A stretch of 64,000 nt of DNA from Oscillibacter faecalis_A. Its GTDB lineage: Bacteria; Bacillota; Clostridia; Oscillospirales; Oscillospiraceae. The notes beneath the pieces were generated by a model. It had not been told where the DNA came from. It saw only the letters and a program-made list of their open reading frames with translations, and searched no databases. Where the stretch lies: the NCBI RefSeq assembly GCF_029218125.1, contig NZ_JARFXX010000001.1, forward strand, positions 62,001 to 126,000. Direction: 5' to 3'. Positions 42,201-51,387 of this stretch are shown here, in pieces; position 1 is the first letter of the stretch, and each line of letters opens with the position of its first letter. Both the position numbers and the translations under genes were made by a program.

Positions 42201-43454
42201 TTAATCCGCCCGCAGGGCTTCCACAGGCTGCAATTTGGATGCCTTGGCCGCCGGGTAGCTGCCGAACAGCACACCCAGCGCTACCGACAGCCCGAAAGCC
42301 GCCAGCGTCACCCATGTGGCGGGAAAAATCGTCATCTGGAACAGGATTTTTCCCAAAACCAGACTGCCAATGGTGCCGAAAGCGATGCCTACCAGTCCGC
42401 CCATGCCGCAGAGCATACCGGACTCGATGAGGAACTGCGCCACAATGCTGCTGCGCTGGGCGCCGAGGCTTCGGCGAATGCCGATCTCTCTCGTGCGCTC
42501 CGTCACCGTCACCAGCATGATGTTCATAATGCCGATACCGCCCACCAGCAGGGAAATGGCGGCAATGCCGCCCAGCACCAGCGAGATCATGGTCAGCTGC
42601 TGGTTCTGATAGTCCTGCCACTGGTTTTCCGGGTACACGTTATAGCCGCCGCTGTTAGTGTCTATAAAGCTCTTGAGGTAGCCGCCGATCTCGGTGATGG
42701 CGGTTTTCATGCTGGCATCATCCTTTGCCTTCACCAAAAACTCCGTGGAAGAAGAACCGCCCAGCAGCCGGGTAGCAGTGTAGGGGTAGACGATCAGGTT
42801 ATCCGTCTGATAGGCGGAGGGGGTATCCGGCTCCACACGGGCGGCGTAAACGCCCACCACCTCGAATTTATTGCCGTTTACCTGAAGCACCTGCCCGATG
42901 GGATTGGCACTGCCGAAGAAAACCCTGGCCGCCTGCGCCCCCAGCACGCAGATCTGGTTGTACTTCTCACAGTCCAGCCACGCCAGATCCCGCCCCTTGG
43001 CAATGGTCAGGTTGTTGCAGACGCTGTACTGATCCGAGCCGTAATACTGGGTGGGCGGCCCGCTGATCACGTTCCACTGGTCATCGTACTTCCACTCCAT
43101 ATTGGCCGTGCTCTTGGTACCGTAGACCACCGTGGCATTGGCCTGTCCGTTGGGCGTCACACCCAGCACATAGTCCTTCAGTCCGGCGCAGTACCGGTAA
43201 AGGTCGGAAAAATAATCCTTGCTGATGGGATTTCCGTCCATGTCATAGCTATAGGAGTAAATGCTCACGCTGATACGGTTGGCGCCCATGGCGGCGTACT
43301 GCTCCATGGTCTTTGCCTTCATGCCCTCCATGGTGGAGACAATGGTCATCACCGCCGCGATGCCGATGAAGATGGAAAGGATAGTCAGCGCACTGCGGCC
43401 CTTCTTGCCGCAGATGGAGCGCCATGCCATCTTAAATGCCTGCCCGATGTTCAA
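42201..43454 (-). CDS. ABC transporter permease, MacB/FtsX family
   Basis: The 417-residue protein has one N-terminal helix, a large extracellular domain of about 200 residues, and three C-terminal helices, the MacB layout. The segment RTREIGIRRSLGAQRSSI near residue 330 is the family coupling motif. I place the start at TTG 43454, because the upstream ATPase stop overlaps it as TTGA and AGGAGG lies 10 nt before; TTG 43460 is too close to the ribosome binding site. It works with the ATPase and the membrane-fusion-type adaptor in the same operon. Confidence 0.9.
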   Translation of the reverse strand: MNIGQAFKMAWRSICGKKGRSALTILSIFIGIAAVMTIVSTMEGMKAKTMEQYAAMGANRISVSIYSYSYDMDGNPISKDYFSDLYRYCAGLKDYVLGVTPNGQANATVVYGTKSTANMEWKYDDQWNVISGPPTQYYGSDQYSVCNNLTIAKGRDLAWLDCEKYNQICVLGAQAARVFFGSANPIGQVLQVNGNKFEVVGVYAARVEPDTPSAYQTDNLIVYPYTATRLLGGSSSTEFLVKAKDDASMKTAITEIGGYLKSFIDTNSGGYNVYPENQWQDYQNQQLTMISLVLGGIAAISLLVGGIGIMNIMLVTVTERTREIGIRRSLGAQRSSIVAQFLIESGMLCGMGGLVGIAFGTIGSLVLGKILFQMTIFPATWVTLAAFGLSVALGVLFGSYPAAKASKLQPVEALRAD

Positions 43455-44152
43455 TACCAATCCACCTCCTGTGGGTGATCCTCAATGATCTTTCCGTCCG
43501 CGATTCGCACCACCCGCCGGGCCGTGGCGGCGATGCCGTTATCGTGGGTGATGAGAATGACGGTGCTGCCCTCCTTGTTCAGCTGCTGAAGAAAGCCCAG
43601 CACCTCATGGCCCGTCCGGGAATCCAGCGCGCCGGTGGGCTCATCCGCCATGATGATAGGAGGGTGGGTGGAGATGGCTCGTGCGATGGCCACTCTCTGC
43701 TGCTGGCCGCCGGACATCTGCGTGGGGCGGTGCTGCGCCCGGTCGGCAAGGCCCACCCGGCCCAGCGCCTCCATGGCCAGTTCCCGCCGGTCAATGGGGT
43801 CGATGCCCTGATAGATCAGCGGCAGTTCCACATTTTCCAGCACCGTCAGGTTTTGAATCAGGTTGTACTGCTGGAAAATGAACCCGATCTGCTTGTTGCG
43901 GATGCGGGAGAGCTCCTTGTCGGAAAGCTCCCGGACATCCACGCCGTCGAGAAAATAGTCGCCCCGGGTGGGAATATCCAGACAGCCCAGCACGTTCATC
44001 ATGGTGGACTTGCCGGAGCCGGACTGGCCCACCACCGCCACAAACTCGCCTCTTTCAACCTCCAGCGAAACGCCATCCAACGCCCGGACCTCGCTCTCAA
44101 GGCCCTCGCTGTATATTTTATAGACGTTCCGCAGCTCAATCAGCTTTGCCAT
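43451..44152 (-). CDS. ABC transporter ATP-binding protein, MacB/LolD type
   Basis: The 233-residue ATPase has Walker A GQSGSGKSTMMN near residue 38, the Q-loop, the signature MSGGQQQRVAIARA near residue 142, Walker B IIMADEPTGALDS near residue 163, and the H-loop THDNG. It energises the downstream permease, with which it overlaps by 4 nt. The upstream adaptor gene ends 3 nt before it. Typical cargo of such systems is antimicrobial peptides or signal peptides; the actual cargo is unknown. Confidence 0.94.
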   Translation of the reverse strand: MAKLIELRNVYKIYSEGLESEVRALDGVSLEVERGEFVAVVGQSGSGKSTMMNVLGCLDIPTRGDYFLDGVDVRELSDKELSRIRNKQIGFIFQQYNLIQNLTVLENVELPLIYQGIDPIDRRELAMEALGRVGLADRAQHRPTQMSGGQQQRVAIARAISTHPPIIMADEPTGALDSRTGHEVLGFLQQLNKEGSTVILITHDNGIAATARRVVRIADGKIIEDHPQEVDWY

Positions 44153-44155
44153 GGC

Positions 44156-45838
44156 CTACCCCCATGCCTCGGTGGTCATCATCTGGGTATAGACCGTATC
44201 GCCCTCGTTCAGACCGGACTTGATCTCCACGTTGTAGGTATCCTGAATGCCGATCTCCACCTGCACCGGATAGAACCCGGCGGGAATCTCCTCGTCCTGA
44301 TAGGGCAGCTCCAGCGCGTTGTCCGGCTGACTGTCTGCCTGCACGTAGACAACGGTGGCGGAGGAACCGTCCTCCAATCCCACAGTACGCACCGCCTGCA
44401 CCGGCACCAGCAGGCAGTTATCGTTCTGGCTGGCCTGAATCTGGTAGTTCACATAGCTATTGACCTGGAGGTTGCCATCCATGTTGTCCGCGGAGATGGT
44501 GATGGGATAGGAGGCCACGCCGTTGTTCACCGTGCTGGAAAGGCTCACCGTCTCCACCGTGCCGAAGGCGCTGGTGCCCCACTGGTCCAGATTCACAGGC
44601 ATACCCGCCTTGATGTAGCTGATGTTCCGCTCATCCACCGTGGCGCTGACGGTCACGGTGGAGGTGTCGGAAACGGTCACAAGGGTGCTGTTTGCCTGAA
44701 GTTCCTGCCCCGGCGTCAGGCTCAGGCCGATGATCTGGCCGGAAATAGGCGCCACGGCATTGCAGATATCCAGATTCTTCTGGGCGCTCTCCAGCTTTTT
44801 CTGCGCCTCCGCCAGATTTTGCTGGGCGGTGAAGATCTCTGTCTCGCTGTCCTCACCGTCGATCTGAACCAGAACCTGTCCCGGTGTTACAGAGAGATAA
44901 TCCACCAGCCTGCTGGAAATGACCGTGCCGCTGACGGTGGAGTTCAAATCGCCCACCCGGTAGTATTCCAGCTTGGCGGCCTCGTAGGGGTAAACCGTAT
45001 CGCCGCCCACCGTGGCGGTAGCGGTGGCGACCATATCCTTTGCCAGCACACCGTCATTGGGAATGACAATCTCGGCAGAGAACAGCTTGGAACCCTCCGG
45101 CGTGATGCGGCTGACCATGTGCACGGCCTCCACCGTACCCTCCACCGTGGTCATCAGAGCCGGGATGGATACATCAACCTTCTGCCCCGCCTTCAGCTCA
45201 CCGGCATAGGCGTAGCTGTAATATTGCTCCAAACGCATTTTCGTGTCGTCCGCCAGCGTGGCGACCTTGGTGCCCTTGGAAATCTCATCGCCGGGGTTCA
45301 GCGTCACCACATCCATCAGCTTACCGGCATAGGAGGGGGACAGGTTCAGACCCGCAATGTCCTTTTGCAGCGTATTGATCTGCTTTTGGTAGCCCTCTAC
45401 CTCGTCCCTGGCCTTCTGGACCTCTGTGGAGGCGTTGGGGGAATCGATGGTGAACAGAGGAGTCCCCTGCTCCACCCGCTGGCCCTCCTCCACGAATACA
45501 TCCATCACCGTACCGGCGGTGGTCAGCGTGATGGTCTCGCTGTTCTTGGCCTTCACCAGACCGCTGCCCTCCACCACGGAGCTGATGGCGCCGTAGGACA
45601 CCACAGCGGTGCCGACCTCGCTGCTGCCGCCGTTCTTTTTGGTAAAGTGGCGCACGCCGCCCACTGCCAGCGCCGCAATGACTGCGATGGCGATGATGCG
45701 GCGAATCAATCTCCGCCGCTTTTTCTTGTCTGCCGGGCTCTTTTCCGGTTTTTTTGCCGGAGCCTGCGCGGCGGCCTCTGCCGGTGCGGCAGTCTCCGCC
45801 GGCGTCTGCACGTTCTTCTCCTCCATGATCTCTGCCAT
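44156..45838 (-). CDS. Efflux adaptor subunit (HlyD/MacA-like membrane fusion protein)
   Basis: The 560-residue protein has an Ala/Pro/Glu-rich cytoplasmic N-terminus, a basic KKKRRR stretch and one membrane helix at about 62-82. A barrel-sandwich (biotinyl-lipoyl-like) domain with VDVFVEEGQRVEQGTPLF-type halves and a coiled-coil hairpin (NLAEAQKKLESAQKNL, near 365) follow, then beta-barrel domains. At 560 residues it is longer than typical MacA (about 370-400), with an additional domain between the two lipoyl halves. AAAAGGAG precedes the ATG. In a Gram-positive it would bridge the wall space rather than reach an outer membrane. Confidence 0.9.
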   Translation of the reverse strand: MAEIMEEKNVQTPAETAAPAEAAAQAPAKKPEKSPADKKKRRRLIRRIIAIAVIAALAVGGVRHFTKKNGGSSEVGTAVVSYGAISSVVEGSGLVKAKNSETITLTTAGTVMDVFVEEGQRVEQGTPLFTIDSPNASTEVQKARDEVEGYQKQINTLQKDIAGLNLSPSYAGKLMDVVTLNPGDEISKGTKVATLADDTKMRLEQYYSYAYAGELKAGQKVDVSIPALMTTVEGTVEAVHMVSRITPEGSKLFSAEIVIPNDGVLAKDMVATATATVGGDTVYPYEAAKLEYYRVGDLNSTVSGTVISSRLVDYLSVTPGQVLVQIDGEDSETEIFTAQQNLAEAQKKLESAQKNLDICNAVAPISGQIIGLSLTPGQELQANSTLVTVSDTSTVTVSATVDERNISYIKAGMPVNLDQWGTSAFGTVETVSLSSTVNNGVASYPITISADNMDGNLQVNSYVNYQIQASQNDNCLLVPVQAVRTVGLEDGSSATVVYVQADSQPDNALELPYQDEEIPAGFYPVQVEIGIQDTYNVEIKSGLNEGDTVYTQMMTTEAWG

Positions 45839-46007
45839 GTCAACTCTCCTTTTTATGTTCTGCGGACCGGATACCGCCCGGCCCTCGAAGGCTTTTCGGT
45901 TCTGTTTCATCCTAATGGACCGCTATCGGCAAATCAACAACAAAACAGTAACAATTTCCCTTTCGAATCTATAGACGTATGAGCAGGGCAAAATGTTTCC
46001 GATTTTT

Positions 46008-46042
46008 GAAAAAAATCCCGCCGGTCCGTTAAGACCGACGGG
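46008..46042 (-). terminator. Terminator of the TAXI TRAP operon
   Basis: On the minus strand CCCGTCGGTC pairs with GACCGGCGGG, followed by TTTTTTT. Confidence 0.8.
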
Positions 46043-46075
46043 ACAATTTTATGGAACAATCCTGCCCGCAGAAGC

Positions 46076-48091
46076 TCAGGCAGTCTCCTTTTTCGCACTC
46101 AGATACTGAAGCAGCACAACGCCGCCCACCAGTACAAAGCCGGCAAGATCCGACATCGTGCCGGGGATCATCATGCCAAGGCCGCCGCCAATCAGGATGA
46201 TGCGGAACAGCCACGGCAGATGCTTGAACAGATACCCGTTCAAGGAAGCCGCAATGCCGAACAGTCCCAGCAGCGCGCTGAGCACGATCTGAATCACCTC
46301 AAACGTGCTGTTCACATCCACGAACAGCATGGCGGGGCTGTAGGCAAAGATATAGGGTACCACAAAGGCAGCGATGGCCAGCTTTGTCGCGTTGAAGCCG
46401 GTTTTCATGGGGTTTGCCTTGGCAATGGCGGCGCCTGCATAGGCAGCCAGCGCCACAGGCGGCGTGATATCCGCCACAATGCCGAAGTAAAACACGAAGA
46501 AGTGCGCCGCCACAACGGGGAAGCCCATCTGAATCAGAATGGGCGCGCAGGTGGAGGCCATGATGCAGTAATTAGCGGTGGTAGGCACGCCCATACCCAA
46601 AATGATGCAGCAGACCATGGTCAGCACCAGACCGATGATGGTGGCGTTGCCCGCCGCCTGCACGATGGTATTGATGAGGATGGACGCAAGGCCGGTGACG
46701 GTGATGCAGCCGGCGATCATACCTGCCATGGCGCAGGCCACGGCCACGGTGATAGCGCCCTTGGCGCCAGCCTCCAGCGCCTCGATGACCTTACCCACCG
46801 TCAGCCGCTCCTCCTTGTTCAAAAAGCCCACCACGATAGCGGCCAGAATGGACACGGCGGCGGAGAACTGCATGGTGCGGCTGCCGGATGACACCAGATA
46901 GATCAGCAGCGCCAGCGGGATAATGAGGTACGCCTGCTTGGCCAGCGCGGACCACGGCGTCATCTCAGACTTGGGCATCCCCTTCAGTCCCAGCTTTTTT
47001 GCCTCCAGATGAACGGCGATGAAAATACCGGTAAAATACAGCAGGGCAGGCAGAATGGCCTTCACAGCCACCTGTGCGTAGGGGATGTTCATATACTCCG
47101 CCATCAAAAACGCGGCGGCACCCATAATGGGGGGCATGATCTGCCCGCCGGTGGAGGCGGCGGCCTCCACCGCGCCGGCGAACTCCGGCTTGTAGCCGGT
47201 CTTTTTCATCATAGGGATGGTGACAGAGCCGGTGGTCACGGTGTTGCCGACAGAGGAGCCGGACACCATGCCGCACAGGGCGGAGGAAATGACCGCCACC
47301 TTGGCGGGACCGCCGGAGGACCAACCGGCCAGCCGGTTCGCAAAGCTGATGAAGAAGTTGGCAATGCCGGTGCGCTCCAAAAACGCGCCGAAAATGATAA
47401 AGAGGACGATGTACGTATAGCACACACTCACCGGCGTACCGATAACGCCGCTGGTGGTATAGAACAGCTTGTAGATGATGTTTTTCAGCGCATTGTAAAT
47501 GCTGGGGTTCCAGCTGAGCTGATTATAGAACGTATAGACCAGCAGCACACCCAGTACGCAGAGAATCGGCAGGCCCACACACCGGCGGCACAGCTCAATG
47601 AGCACCAGAATACCGACAGCACCGATGACGATATGAATCGGCTGGAGCTTTGTGGCCAACTGAATAATGGAAAAGGCGTTAATGGCAAAATAGAAAAAGC
47701 TGCCTGCACCCAAAATCATCAGCGCCCAGTCATACCATGGCACATGGTTCACCCGGACGTGGCCTCTGTGCAGGGGATAGACCAGATAGCCGATGATGAT
47801 GATAAACGCCATAAACAGGGACAGCCGGACCTCCGGCAGTGCCTTGCTGAACAGGGTCATCAAAATGCAGTACACGGAGAAGGCCGCCATCAGGCCCCGA
47901 AGGATGAGCTTGGGGACGCCCTCCCAGACACGAGTGTTGGATTCCCGGTCATATTTTTTCATGACCGCGTCCACATCCGCCTGAATGTCCCGCTCCATCT
48001 CATGAACCTCATGCTCCATCTCCCGGGTCTCCTGCCGCAGCTCTTTTTCCATCTGCTCCATGGGGTCCCGGCGCTTTTTGAACAAGCTCAT
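46076..48091 (-). CDS. TRAP transporter fused permease (4TM plus 12TM, TAXI type)
   Basis: In this protein the DctQ and DctM functions are fused, as is usual for TAXI systems. The 671-residue chain starts with a charged coiled region of about 50 residues, then a DctQ-like four-helix part (about 60-180), then the DctM-like part with GMVSGSSVGNTVTTGSVTIP near residue 270, GGQIMPPIMGAAAFLMAEY near residue 312 and ADITPPVALAAYAGAAIA near residue 535. It follows the binding-protein gene by 178 nt, including a strong hairpin, and is expressed from the same promoter. Confidence 0.93.
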   Translation of the reverse strand: MSLFKKRRDPMEQMEKELRQETREMEHEVHEMERDIQADVDAVMKKYDRESNTRVWEGVPKLILRGLMAAFSVYCILMTLFSKALPEVRLSLFMAFIIIIGYLVYPLHRGHVRVNHVPWYDWALMILGAGSFFYFAINAFSIIQLATKLQPIHIVIGAVGILVLIELCRRCVGLPILCVLGVLLVYTFYNQLSWNPSIYNALKNIIYKLFYTTSGVIGTPVSVCYTYIVLFIIFGAFLERTGIANFFISFANRLAGWSSGGPAKVAVISSALCGMVSGSSVGNTVTTGSVTIPMMKKTGYKPEFAGAVEAAASTGGQIMPPIMGAAAFLMAEYMNIPYAQVAVKAILPALLYFTGIFIAVHLEAKKLGLKGMPKSEMTPWSALAKQAYLIIPLALLIYLVSSGSRTMQFSAAVSILAAIVVGFLNKEERLTVGKVIEALEAGAKGAITVAVACAMAGMIAGCITVTGLASILINTIVQAAGNATIIGLVLTMVCCIILGMGVPTTANYCIMASTCAPILIQMGFPVVAAHFFVFYFGIVADITPPVALAAYAGAAIAKANPMKTGFNATKLAIAAFVVPYIFAYSPAMLFVDVNSTFEVIQIVLSALLGLFGIAASLNGYLFKHLPWLFRIILIGGGLGMMIPGTMSDLAGFVLVGGVVLLQYLSAKKETA

Positions 48092-48187
48092 AATGCCTCC
48101 TCCTTCATTCCTTTTATCTCCAGTTGACAGGGGCAGCGCCGCGCTGTCCTTCTCAACCGGAGACAGTCATTTTTTCTTCTTTTAACG

Positions 48188-48229
48188 CCTGCGGGCTGCG
48201 GCGGAATTGCTCCGCCGCAGCCTTGCAGG
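48188..48229 (-). promoter_or_regulatory. Strong intercistronic hairpin between the TAXI binding protein and permease genes
   Basis: GGCTGCGGCGGA pairs with TCCGCCGCAGCC, extended by an outer CCTGC/GCAGG. It mirrors the hairpin between dctP and dctQ at 12409-12450. Confidence 0.55.
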
Positions 48230-48269
48230 TCATTTTTCATTCGTTTTCCATAAAGATTGTGTTTGGATT

Positions 48270-49298
48270 TTACTTGGTGGCAACGTCAAAGCCCTTTTCG
48301 GCGAAATACTTGGCAGCGCCGGGATGATAGGGCACGGAGGTGATGGACGCGCCGAACTCGGTGGACAGCTCGCCGTACTTGGCGTGGCTGCTGACAAGGT
48401 CAGCGGCGTTGTCGAAGATGTCGGCAGTCAGCGCATAGATAGCATCCTCGGAAACATCGTCCCGGGCAAGGATTACAGCGCCCACGGCCACGGTGGTCAC
48501 ATCCTCATCCTGACCGTTATAGGTACCGGCGGGAATGACGTGCTTGGTATAATAGGGAGACTCGGCCAGCAGCTGGTCAATGTGCTCATCGTCCAGAGAC
48601 ACCAGATATGCGGTCTTGGTAGTGGACAGGTCGGTGATGGCGGTGGTAGGAGCACCGGCCACAACGAACGCAGCGTCGATCTTACCGTCCTTCAAAGCGT
48701 CGGCGCTGTCACCGAAGCCCTGATAGGTGGCATTGATCTTGGTGAACTTGCCTTCGGCGTCCAAATCGCCCAGACCGTAAGCGCTGAGGATATCCACGGC
48801 GTTGAAATACACGCCGGAGCCGGCGGCGCCCACGGAGACGTTCTTACCGGCAAGGTCGGCCACAGTCTTGATGCTGGGATCGGTGGTCACGATCTGCACA
48901 TCCTCCATGTACAGGGCCGCCACGGTGGAGAAGCAGTCGATGGGGTTTTCAAAGAGGTTCGTGCCGTTATAGGCATAGGCCATTACGTCGGACTGGCAGA
49001 AGGCCAGCTCCGCGTTGCCGTCGGCCAGCTCCTCCACGTTGGACTTGGAGCCGTTGCCTACAAGGCCGGTGACTGCCACATTGGTATTGTTGGTAGCGTG
49101 CTGGGCGATGACGGAGCCGAAGGCATAATAGGTGCCGGACTCGCCGCCAGTGACAAAGCGCAGCTTCGTGGTAGGAGCGCTGCTGCCGGAAGCATCGCCG
49201 GAGGAATCGCCGCTGTTAGAGGAAGCATTGCTGCCGCCGCAGGCAGCCAGCGAGAGCGTCATACCCAAAGCCAAAAGCAAAGACAAAAACTTTTTCAT
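48270..49298 (-). CDS. TAXI family TRAP transporter solute-binding lipoprotein
   Basis: The 342-residue precursor starts MKKFLSLLLALG and has the lipobox LAAC near residue 20, followed by a Ser-rich linker. The mature part has the TAXI features FVTGGESGTYYAFGSVIA near the start and GKNVSVGAAGSGVYFNAVDI near residue 160. TAXI proteins bind glutamate, 2-oxoglutarate or other acids, and the ligand here is unknown. GAGGG precedes the ATG at 49298. The promoter at 49377-49405 lies about 80 nt upstream. Confidence 0.92.
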   Translation of the reverse strand: MKKFLSLLLALGMTLSLAACGGSNASSNSGDSSGDASGSSAPTTKLRFVTGGESGTYYAFGSVIAQHATNNTNVAVTGLVGNGSKSNVEELADGNAELAFCQSDVMAYAYNGTNLFENPIDCFSTVAALYMEDVQIVTTDPSIKTVADLAGKNVSVGAAGSGVYFNAVDILSAYGLGDLDAEGKFTKINATYQGFGDSADALKDGKIDAAFVVAGAPTTAITDLSTTKTAYLVSLDDEHIDQLLAESPYYTKHVIPAGTYNGQDEDVTTVAVGAVILARDDVSEDAIYALTADIFDNAADLVSSHAKYGELSTEFGASITSVPYHPGAAKYFAEKGFDVATK

Positions 49299-49376
49299 TT
49301 CAAATCCCTCTTTCACTTATTAGTTCCACGGGAGCTGACAAAGCGCTTTCAACAGCTCCCTCGTAAGTATGTGCAT

Positions 49377-49405
49377 AGTATACACGTATAAATTTCATTT
49401 TGCAA
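49377..49405 (-). promoter_or_regulatory. Promoter of the TAXI TRAP operon with overlapping palindrome
   Basis: On the minus strand TTGCAA (49400-49405), a 17-nt spacer and TATACT (49377-49382) form a near-consensus promoter. The spacer end reads TATACGTGTATA, a short palindrome that could be an operator. A GGGAGCTG/CAGCTCCC hairpin follows in the leader (49330-49360). Confidence 0.6.
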
Positions 49406-49520
49406 GTGTTTACTCCACTTTTTAGTGATTTTTTTGCAATGCTTAAACAGGCTTCTTGCAAAATTGTGTCGAAACCTCTGTTTTTGCAGTCCTATCTTGC
49501 AAAACAAGTGTCCGTCTTGC

Positions 49521-49560
49521 AAAAACACACCCCGCCGGTGCAGCCGGCGGGGTGTGTTTT
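49521..49560 (-). terminator. Terminator of thrS
   Basis: AACACACCCCGCCGGC pairs with GCCGGCGGGGTGTGTT, followed on the minus strand by a T run. Confidence 0.88.
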
Positions 49561-49582
49561 GTGCAGTTTGAACGAAGACGCT

Positions 49583-51343
49583 TTACTGAATCACCTTGGA
49601 GTCTACAACTTCCTTCAGCTTGGCGGTGAAGTCCTCCAGGCTCATAGCGCCCAGATCCTCGCCGGCGCGGGTACGGACGGAGATCGTCTTGTTCTCCATA
49701 TCCCGATCGCCTACAACGATCATATAGGGCACCTTCTCCAGAGTGGCCTCACGGATCTTCTTGCCGATCTTCTCGTTGCGGTCATCCATCTCCACGCGGA
49801 AGCCCTGACCATCCAATGCGTCGGATAGCTCCTTGGCATAATCCAGCGCACGGTCGGTGACAGGCAGGATCTTCACCTGAACAGGAGCCAGCCAGGCGGG
49901 GAAAGCGCCGGCAAAGTGCTCGGTGATCACGCCGATAAACCGCTCGATACTGCCCAGCACCACCCGGTGCAGCATGACGGGACGGTGCTTCTGGCCGTCC
50001 TCGCCGGTATACTCCAGCTCGAACCGCTCGGGCAACTGGCTGTCCAGCTGAACGGTGCCGCACTGCCAGGTACGGCCCAGGGAGTCGGCCAGATGGAAGT
50101 CCAGCTTGGGGCCGTAGAAGGCGCCGTCGCCCTCGTTGACCTCAAAGTCCTTGCCCATCTCGGTGATGGCTTCCTTCAGGATATCCTGGTTGTGCTCCCA
50201 CTGCTCCACGGTGCCGATGTGATCCTCGGGCATGGTGGACAGCTCGATCTTATAGGGCAGGCCAAAGACGGAGTAGACTTCGTCAAACAGCTTGACCACG
50301 TTCTTGATCTCGTCCTTCAGCTGTTCCTGAGTCATGAAGATGTGGGCGTCGTCCTGGGTGAAGCAGCGCACGCGGAACAGGCCGTGAAGGGCGCCGGACA
50401 GCTCGTGGCGGTGAACCAGACCCAGCTCACCTACCCGCATGGGCAGATCGCGGTAGGAGTGGGGCTCGCTGGCATACACCAGCATACCGCCGGGGCAGTT
50501 CATGGGCTTAACGGCGTAGTCCTCGCCATCGATGACGGTGGTGTACATGTTCTGCTTGTAGTGGTCCCAGTGGCCGGAGCGCTCCCACAGGCGGCGGTTC
50601 AGGATGATGGGGGTGGATACCTCAACATAGCCGTAGCGCTTGTGGACCTGACGCCAGTAGTCGATCAGGGTGTTCTTCAGCACCATGCCCTTGGGCAGGA
50701 AGAAGGGGAAGCCGGGGCCCTCGTCGGTGAGCATAAACAGGCCCAGCTCACGGCCCAGCTTCCGGTGATCCCGGCGCTTGGCCTCCTCAATGCGCTCCAG
50801 ATAGGCGTCCAGCTCCTCCTTCTTGGGAAAAGCGATGCCGTAAATGCGCTGGAGGGTCTCGCGGTTGGAGTCACCCCGCCAATAGGCGGCGTTGCAGGAC
50901 AGCAGCTTGATGGCGTTGCCCTTTACCCGGCCGGTGGAGTCCAGATGGGGACCGGCGCACAGGTCGGTGAACTCGCCCTGCTTATAGAAGGAGATATGGG
51001 CATCCTCCGGCAAATCCTCAATGAGCTCCACCTTGTAGGGCTCGCCCTTTTCCTTCATGAACTGGATGGCCTCCGCCCGGGGCAGCTCAAAGCGCTCCAG
51101 CTTCAGCTTCTCCTTGCAGATCTTCCGCATCTCAGCCTCGATCTCGGCCATGTGCTCCGGAGTAAAGGCGAAGGGCGCGTCCATATCGTAATACCAGCCC
51201 TCCTTGATGGCCGGGCCGATAGCCAGCTTCACCTCCGGCCACAGGCGCTTAACGGCCTGCGCCATGATGTGAGAGCAGGTATGCCAGTAGGTCTGGCGAT
51301 ATTCCTCATTTTCAAAGCTGAATTCCTTATTTTCCTCAGACAT
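49583..51343 (-). CDS. thrS: Threonyl-tRNA synthetase (lacking the N-terminal TGS domain)
   Basis: The enzyme charges tRNA-Thr and edits mischarged Ser-tRNA. The 586-residue protein begins almost directly in the editing domain: HTCSHIMAQAVKRLW near residue 21 and TDLCAGPHLD near residue 120 supply its zinc-type histidines and cysteine. The class II catalytic core follows, with RVRCFTQDDAHIF and GSIERFIGVITEHF. The usual N-terminal TGS domain of about 60 residues is missing. The ATG at 51343 is preferred because AAGGAG lies 9 nt upstream; the extension to 51391 overlaps the T-box terminator. A threonine T-box leader controls it. Confidence 0.95.
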   Translation of the reverse strand: MSEENKEFSFENEEYRQTYWHTCSHIMAQAVKRLWPEVKLAIGPAIKEGWYYDMDAPFAFTPEHMAEIEAEMRKICKEKLKLERFELPRAEAIQFMKEKGEPYKVELIEDLPEDAHISFYKQGEFTDLCAGPHLDSTGRVKGNAIKLLSCNAAYWRGDSNRETLQRIYGIAFPKKEELDAYLERIEEAKRRDHRKLGRELGLFMLTDEGPGFPFFLPKGMVLKNTLIDYWRQVHKRYGYVEVSTPIILNRRLWERSGHWDHYKQNMYTTVIDGEDYAVKPMNCPGGMLVYASEPHSYRDLPMRVGELGLVHRHELSGALHGLFRVRCFTQDDAHIFMTQEQLKDEIKNVVKLFDEVYSVFGLPYKIELSTMPEDHIGTVEQWEHNQDILKEAITEMGKDFEVNEGDGAFYGPKLDFHLADSLGRTWQCGTVQLDSQLPERFELEYTGEDGQKHRPVMLHRVVLGSIERFIGVITEHFAGAFPAWLAPVQVKILPVTDRALDYAKELSDALDGQGFRVEMDDRNEKIGKKIREATLEKVPYMIVVGDRDMENKTISVRTRAGEDLGAMSLEDFTAKLKEVVDSKVIQ

Positions 51344-51387
51344 GATACTGTCTCCTTTCCTTTGGCGGTGCTTCCGCCCGGGGCAAA

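Noticed and set aside
43436..45982. Very long plus-strand open frame (848 codons) opposite the exporter genes
   Set aside because: It is antisense to three well-supported genes (permease start, ATPase and adaptor), has no ribosome binding site and has an amino-acid composition typical of reverse-frame translation.
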